Assembly: GCA_002435715.1 (NCBI GenBank)
Contig: DISD01000090.1
Location: 454-21,164 of the forward strand
Origin: Rhodospirillaceae bacterium UBA6219
GTDB lineage: Bacteria; Pseudomonadota; Alphaproteobacteria; Rhodospirillales; Magnetospirillaceae
Length of the DNA stretch: 20,711 nucleotides
Reading direction: 5' to 3'
Numbering within the stretch: the stretch's first letter is position 1; every line of letters starts with the position of its first letter. Below the pieces are notes generated by a model that was not told the origin of the DNA, searched no databases, and saw only the letters and a list, made by a program, of their open reading frames with translations. Made by a program: the position numbers and the translations under genes. This document shows, piece after piece, positions 17,337 to 20,711 of this stretch.

Positions 17337-18638
17337 TTAATCCAGGTTTTGCCGGGCCCGGCCCAACACCGATTCCAGGGTGTCACCGGGGGCGACCACC
17401 GTGCAGCCCACCTGCACCCAAACCTTGACCGGCTGATAGACGTCGCGGACGGCGAAATCGGTATAGGCCAACACGCCGGCGATGCGATGCATCACCACTT
17501 CGGCTTCGTGAATGGGGGTGTCGGGCAGCACCACGCAGAATTCATGGGGCTTGAACGACGCGGTCAGATCCTCGGCCCGCAACAGGCCGGTGATCCACTG
17601 GCCCACCTGTTGGGTCAGGTGCAGGGCGGCGTCGTCGCCGAATTGTTGGCGCACCCCTTCGATGTTGGGGGCGGCGAAGAACACCACCGCCAGATGACGA
17701 TCCTGGGCCTTGGCGGTTTCGATACGGCTGCTCAGATAGGCTTCCAGGAAAGCCCGGCTGTATTGTCCGGTGACCGCTTCCCGGGTGGCTGTGCTCAGGC
17801 TGTCGTTCAAGGCGCCGCGAATGTTCCAGCGCAATTGCTGGCGCCGTACCAGGGTCAGCACCGCCGCCTTCAGCACCATGGGATCGACCGGACGGCCGAT
17901 GACGCGGGTGGCGCCACGACGATAGGCGTCGGCGATGTCGGTGCCCACATTGGCCAGCAACAACATGGGCAGGTTGAACAGCCGGGGATTGTTGCGCACC
18001 TGCGAACAAAAGCCCAGCAAACCGTCGGTTTCCTGGGCGAAGGACAAGACCGCGGCGTCGAAATTGCGCCGGACCAGAATGTCTTCCGCCTCGTAAAGCG
18101 TGGCGCAGGTGAGGATTTCACCACTGCCCTGCAGGACGTCGACCACGGCATCGGCCGCATCGCCGATGACCAAAATGACCGGCGGCTGGCTGCCGGATTC
18201 TTCCACGCGGTTGCGGGCGGCGACGTTGAAGGTTTTGGCGATGGAGGCCCGTTGCCGCAGTTCGGCATGCATGGTGGCCAGACGGACCAGCGGACGCATG
18301 CGCGCGAACAGCTCGGCGTCTTCGCAGCCCAAATTCATCACGTCGTCGATGCCATGCTCCAGGCATTGGCCGCACAGGGCCGAATCAATGCGCTCGACCA
18401 ACAGGACCACCGGGATGGTGGCGGTGGTTTCGCCCTTCTTCAGTTGGATGGCCAGATCAAGGGCGTCGTCGCCGGACAGCAGGATCAGATCCGGATGGTC
18501 GGCCTGGGCCAAGACCAAACCTTGCGCCATGTCGAAGGCGATGCTGGCATGGTAGCCCCCACGCGCGAGTCGTTCCTTCAAGGCCACCACTTGGGTCGCG
18601 TTGGCATTGATGATCAGCACGTTGGCAAGGCGAATCAT
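17337..18638 (-). CDS. PleD/PopA-like protein: two degenerate receiver domains and a degenerate GGDEF domain with intact I-site
   Basis: Probable c-di-GMP receptor rather than an enzyme or phosphorelay protein. The 433 residues have REC-REC-GGDEF order. REC1 (about 5-120) has IINAN where the acidic pair belongs and LLSGDD at the phosphoacceptor, so Asp is Ser55. REC2 (about 153-265) has VLSFAQ with Ser199 at that site. The GGDEF-like domain (about 285-433) starts TREAVTGQYSRAFLEAYL, has FFAAPNIEGV where the metal-binding DLDGF should be, and KPHEF (363-367) instead of GGDEF. The RxxD inhibitory site survives as RAED (354-357), five residues before KPHEF. This layout matches Caulobacter PopA, a PleD paralogue that binds c-di-GMP without making it. 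The start is the ATG at 18638 with GGGGA 4 bases upstream; an ATG 11 codons earlier has no ribosome site. It is co-directional with the downstream FrnE-like gene 11 bases away. Confidence 0.85.
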   Translation of the reverse strand: MIRLANVLIINANATQVVALKERLARGGYHASIAFDMAQGLVLAQADHPDLILLSGDDALDLAIQLKKGETTATIPVVLLVERIDSALCGQCLEHGIDDVMNLGCEDAELFARMRPLVRLATMHAELRQRASIAKTFNVAARNRVEESGSQPPVILVIGDAADAVVDVLQGSGEILTCATLYEAEDILVRRNFDAAVLSFAQETDGLLGFCSQVRNNPRLFNLPMLLLANVGTDIADAYRRGATRVIGRPVDPMVLKAAVLTLVRRQQLRWNIRGALNDSLSTATREAVTGQYSRAFLEAYLSSRIETAKAQDRHLAVVFFAAPNIEGVRQQFGDDAALHLTQQVGQWITGLLRAEDLTASFKPHEFCVVLPDTPIHEAEVVMHRIAGVLAYTDFAVRDVYQPVKVWVQVGCTVVAPGDTLESVLGRARQNLD

Positions 18639-18688
18639 GTGGTCCCCATGGTCGAAGGCTGGTGAAGCCATACAATAATACGGAACCC

Positions 18689-18716
18689 ATTATCCCATAA
18701 GCAGGAAGTGTGTACC
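18689..18716 (-). promoter_or_regulatory. Possible promoter for the PleD-like gene
   Basis: Read on the minus strand, GGTACA (complement of 18711-18716, 3 of 6) is followed after 16 bases by GATAAT (complement of 18689-18694, 5 of 6). The -10 element is good, the -35 is poor. A second -10-like TATTAT lies just downstream, and together they form an ATAAT/ATTAT inverted repeat. The gap from the upstream small gene is 91 bases, enough for a separate promoter. Confidence 0.35.
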
Positions 18717-18729
18717 AGCGCAGTGGTGA

Positions 18730-18894
18730 TCAATCCCCCAGGGTCACGAAGATGAAGCCGGCGACCACCAGCGTGCTGGCCAGGGCCACCAGCAGGGCCT
18801 TGCCCCCCAAGGCCCGGTGGCGTCGCAGGGCGAAGGCGGTGATGACGATCCCCGCCGCCATGAACAGCACCGTGATCTGCGAATCCTTCATCAT
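18730..18894 (-). CDS. Small two-helix membrane protein of unknown function
   Basis: Not recognised as a named family. The 54 residues begin MMKDSQ. A first hydrophobic helix (about 7-23, ITVLFMAAGIVITAFAL) is followed by a short basic loop RRHRALGGK and a second helix (about 33-52, ALLVALASTLVVAGFIFVTL). The positive loop suggests both ends face the periplasm. The start at 18894 is supported by a strong GGGGGGAG 5 bases upstream; an ATG eight codons earlier would swallow that site. It lies between the MucR terminator and the PleD-like gene on the same strand. No link to either is proven. Confidence 0.65.
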   Translation of the reverse strand: MMKDSQITVLFMAAGIVITAFALRRHRALGGKALLVALASTLVVAGFIFVTLGD

Positions 18895-18970
18895 CTTGTC
18901 TCCCCCCAATTTCGCCACAGCTTAAAGCGGGCAGGGGGGCGCCAACCCTGATGATGGTCAAAGGCGGGGC

Positions 18971-19000
18971 AAACAAAAACCCCGCCAGTGCGGCGGGGTT
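18971..19000 (-). terminator. Rho-independent terminator after the mucR-like gene
   Basis: On the minus strand a perfect 9-bp stem (AACCCCGCC/GGCGGGGTT, 18992-19000 with 18978-18986) with a 5-base loop runs into TTTTTGTTT. It starts 19 bases after the mucR stop codon. This is the clearest intrinsic terminator in the window and makes mucR a single-gene unit. Confidence 0.92.
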
Positions 19001-19019
19001 CGATGGGGTCGCAAAGGGA

Positions 19020-19472
19020 TTACTTGCCCCGGCGCTTGGCCGGGGTTTCGTCCTCGCCGGCCTTGCGGCCCAGGCCGATCTTCTTGGCGAAATCCGAACG
19101 CTGGGCGGCGTAATTAGGGGCCACCATCGGGTAATCGGGGGGCAGACCCCACTTGGCCCGGTATTCGTCGGGCGTCATGTTGTAGGTGGTGCGCAGATGA
19201 CGCTTCAGCATCTTCAGCTTCTTACCGTCTTCCAGGCAGATGATGTAATCGGGATGGACCGACTTCTTCACCGAGATCGCCGGCTTCGGCGCTTCGACCT
19301 TGGTTTCCGCCGGGGTGGAATCAAGGGAAGACAGGGAAGAGTAGACAGTGTTGATGACGTCGGGAATTTGCGTTGCCGGCAACGGATTGTTGCTGACATA
19401 GGCAGAGACCACGTCCACGGCCATGCGCAGAATGTCGTCGTGGCTGATCTTGTCGGCGGGGCTGTCGCTCAT
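19020..19472 (-). CDS. mucR: MucR/Ros family transcriptional regulator
   Basis: Small DNA-binding regulator of a family that controls exopolysaccharide, motility and cell-cycle genes in alphaproteobacteria, usually binding AT-rich sites and often its own promoter. The 150 residues have an N-terminal oligomerisation region (DDILRMAVDVVSAYVSNNPL, then IPDVINTVYSSLSSL). A Ala/Pro/Lys linker leads to VHPDYIICLEDGKKLKMLKR, then HLRTTYNMTPDEYRAKWGLP and YPMVAPNYAAQRSDFAKKIG, all diagnostic. The finger carries Cys79, Asp82, His92 and Tyr97 where Agrobacterium Ros has Cys79, Cys82, His92 and His97, so zinc coordination is altered. A basic tail ends AKRRGK. Regulated genes cannot be read from the window. 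Several paralogues per genome are common, so mucR is a family-level name. Confidence 0.93.
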   Translation of the reverse strand: MSDSPADKISHDDILRMAVDVVSAYVSNNPLPATQIPDVINTVYSSLSSLDSTPAETKVEAPKPAISVKKSVHPDYIICLEDGKKLKMLKRHLRTTYNMTPDEYRAKWGLPPDYPMVAPNYAAQRSDFAKKIGLGRKAGEDETPAKRRGK

Positions 19473-19812
19473 GGTCTTGGTCCGCGATGTCGGTTATTTC
19501 ACTAGGTACGTCAATCTGCGCATGGCTTGTCTTTGAAGTCAATTCAAAATTGCCCGATATGAGTAACGAATTCTTTGTCGAATTGCTGCGACCAGTAAAA
19601 AGCCCTGGGTATTCCTGGAAAGCTGCAGAATTTCCATATGATCGACGTCCGGGTTCTTGGCATCGACATGTTCGCCTTCGGGCTGGTATCACCAAGCGCG
19701 GGACCCAGCCTGACACTTCCGGCATGCCCCATGAGATGGTGGCGCATTGGCAATGTGTGCGGATATATGGTATGGAACCGGTCTGTCTGGCGAAAAACCT
19801 GGAAACCCGACA
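19473..19812. promoter_or_regulatory. 340-bp divergent gap between mucR and rpiB
   Basis: No convincing gene here; short frames in both strands lack family sequence and ribosome sites. The mucR-proximal half (about 19495-19640) is AT-richer than the rest of the window. It contains TTTGAA-GTCAA-TTCAAA, a 6-bp inverted repeat at 19532-19548, and two CGAATT copies 12 bases apart (19567-19572 and 19579-19584). AT-rich tracts upstream of a MucR gene are plausible autoregulatory sites, but this is inferred. A weak forward promoter is possible at 19533-19561 (TTGAAG, 17 bases, GATATG); I could not settle promoters for either gene. Confidence 0.4.
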
Positions 19813-20256
19813 ATGACCAAGGAAATCATCGCGCTCGCTTCCGACCACGGCGGCCTGGAAATGAAGGCTCTGTTGGCCGACTTCCTGAAGGGGAAGGGGG
19901 TCGAGGTGGTCGATTTGGGCACCCACGATTCCCAATCGGTGGATTATCCCGATTACGCCGTCGCCATGGCCGACGCCATCAAGCAGGGCAAGGCCAACCG
20001 GGGGATCTTGATGTGCGGGACCGGCATCGGCATTTCCATCGCCGCCAACCGCTTCCCCCATATCCGTGCCGCTCTGGTGCACGACGCCTTTGGTGCCCTG
20101 ATGTGCCGTCAGCACAACGACGCCAACGTCTTGGTTCTGGGCGGTCGCACCATGGGCCCGGAAGTGGCCAAGCAATGCACCGAAATCTTCCTGACCACCG
20201 AGTTCGAGGGGGGGCGCCACGCCCGCCGCGTCGCCAAGCTGGGCGGCGCTGTCTGA
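19813..20256 (+). CDS. rpiB: Ribose-5-phosphate isomerase B
   Basis: Interconverts ribose 5-phosphate and ribulose 5-phosphate in the pentose phosphate pathway; RpiB/LacA/LacB fold, cytoplasmic. The 147 residues show ASDHGG (Asp11, His12), the anion-binding and catalytic MCGTGIGISIAANR (Cys68), and RQHNDANVLVLGGRTMG with His101. The start at 19813 has GGA nine bases upstream; an in-frame ATG 22 codons earlier gives a non-homologous extension. The coding end carries the first copy of a 33-bp tandem duplication, so the C-terminus VAKLGGAV is probably recent. It is followed 76 bases on by glyA, an order (rpiB-glyA) that is conserved in alphaproteobacteria and suggests co-transcription. Confidence 0.95.
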   Translation: MTKEIIALASDHGGLEMKALLADFLKGKGVEVVDLGTHDSQSVDYPDYAVAMADAIKQGKANRGILMCGTGIGISIAANRFPHIRAALVHDAFGALMCRQHNDANVLVLGGRTMGPEVAKQCTEIFLTTEFEGGRHARRVAKLGGAV

Positions 20257-20295
20257 GGGATTGTCGCCAAGCTGGGCGACGCTTCGTAAGTTTTC
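20230..20295 (+). repeat. 33-bp tandem duplication across the rpiB stop codon
   Basis: The 21 bases at 20230-20250 recur at 20263-20283 with one change (G to A at 20279), giving a period of 33 bases, or 11 codons. The second copy stays in the rpiB frame after the TGA and reads GIVAKLGDAS before a TAA at 20287-20289. The two copies then diverge. Confidence 0.85.
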
Positions 20296-20332
20296 TTTCC
20301 CGAATTCTTCCGCCTGCAAAGAAAGTTCACCG

Positions 20333-20711
20333 ATGACCAATACCGACGCCTTCTTCCGCACCGCCTTGGCCGACCGTGACACCGACGTGTTCGCCGCCAT
20401 CTCCAAGGAATTGTCGCGCCAGCAAGACCAGATCGAGCTGATCGCTTCGGAAAACATCGTGTCCCGCGCGGTTCTTGAAGCCCAGGGTTCGGTGCTGACC
20501 AACAAGTACGCGGAAGGTTATCCGGGCAAGCGCTATTACGGCGGTTGCGAATACGTGGACATCGTCGAACAGCTGGCCATCGAGCGTGCCTGCAAGCTGT
20601 TCGGCTGTTCTTTCGCCAACGTGCAGCCCAGCTCGGGCTCGCAGGCCAACCAGGGCGTCTTCATGGCGCTGGTCCAGCCCGGCGACACCATCATGGGCAT
20701 GAGCCTGGCCG
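20333..20711 (+). CDS. glyA: Serine hydroxymethyltransferase, N-terminal part (3' truncated by window edge)
   Basis: PLP enzyme converting serine and tetrahydrofolate to glycine and 5,10-methylene-tetrahydrofolate. The first 126 residues are visible with hallmark segments: QDQIELIASENIVSRAVLEA, GSVLTNKYAEGYPGKRYYGG, CEYVDIVEQLAIERA and NVQPSSGSQANQGVF. The PLP lysine lies beyond the window. The ATG at 20333 is preceded by a GAAAG-type ribosome site. It is downstream of and co-directional with rpiB. The visible part is intact. Confidence 0.97.
   Translation, partial: MTNTDAFFRTALADRDTDVFAAISKELSRQQDQIELIASENIVSRAVLEAQGSVLTNKYAEGYPGKRYYGGCEYVDIVEQLAIERACKLFGCSFANVQPSSGSQANQGVFMALVQPGDTIMGMSLA

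Noticed and set aside
17349..18665. 438-codon plus-strand frame over the PleD-like gene
   Set aside because: Antisense shadow, no recognisable domain and no ribosome site.
19487..19816. Possible 109-residue gene in the mucR-rpiB gap
   Set aside because: No ribosome site, no family features, and amino-acid use unlike the neighbours; the facing minus-strand frame at 19544-19813 is equally unconvincing.
19321..20505. 394-codon minus-strand frame spanning mucR start, the gap, rpiB and glyA
   Set aside because: It crosses three well-supported genes and has no recognisable domain; produced by GC-biased codon use.
1..20711. Search for tRNA, rRNA, CRISPR, IS ends, phage genes and riboswitches
   Set aside because: None recognised; no clover-leaf sequences, regularly spaced repeats, transposase or integrase motifs were seen, and no base-composition break suggests an island.

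Overview
This window is chromosomal DNA from a GC-rich alphaproteobacterium. The best guess is a member of the Rhodospirillales close to Magnetospirillum, an inference from protein style, the recG–sdhE–mfd and rpiB–glyA neighbourhoods, a MucR/Ros regulator and c-di-GMP proteins, not from any database search. Nothing looks phage-borne, there is no IS element, tRNA, rRNA or CRISPR array, and base composition is even apart from an AT-richer gap upstream of mucR.

Layout. 1–1197 (+) is the 3' part of valS, closed by a terminator hairpin. 1318–3249 (+) is a membrane-bound PilJ-like/PAS/PAS/GGDEF diguanylate cyclase. 3352–4503 (-) is argE, an acetylornithine deacetylase. 4624–9927 (+) is a type I secretion operon of two different ABC half-transporters plus an HlyD-type adaptor; a DUF502 membrane protein follows directly (9938–10645, +). 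recG (10632–12713, -) converges on DUF502 with a 14-bp overlap. From a divergent promoter region, sdhE and mfd (12819–16543, +) run as a coupled pair. A 131-bp convergent gap full of hairpins separates mfd from a minus-strand group: a 54-aa two-helix membrane protein, a PleD-like protein with all its catalytic sites lost, and a FrnE/DsbA-like oxidoreductase (16675–18894). A MucR-family regulator with its own terminator follows (19020–19472, -). After a 340-bp gap come rpiB and the 5' part of glyA (+).

How the genes relate. Most of the window is housekeeping: tRNA charging, arginine synthesis, replication-fork repair (RecG), transcription-coupled repair (Mfd), flavinylation of succinate dehydrogenase (SdhE), pentose phosphate and one-carbon metabolism. 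The accessory layer is signalling and export: one diguanylate cyclase that looks active, one apparent c-di-GMP receptor built from a dead REC-REC-GGDEF protein, a MucR regulator with an altered zinc finger, and a paired ABC exporter in which both ATPase signature motifs are non-canonical. No RTX-type substrate and no TolC are visible, so the cargo is unknown.

The best candidates for something under-described are (1) the PopA-like protein at 17337–18638, which has lost both REC phosphoacceptors and the GGDEF catalytic residues but keeps the RxxD c-di-GMP binding site, and (2) the heteromeric T1SS ABC pair at 4624–8522 with LPRGI and LPTSF in place of LSGGQ.
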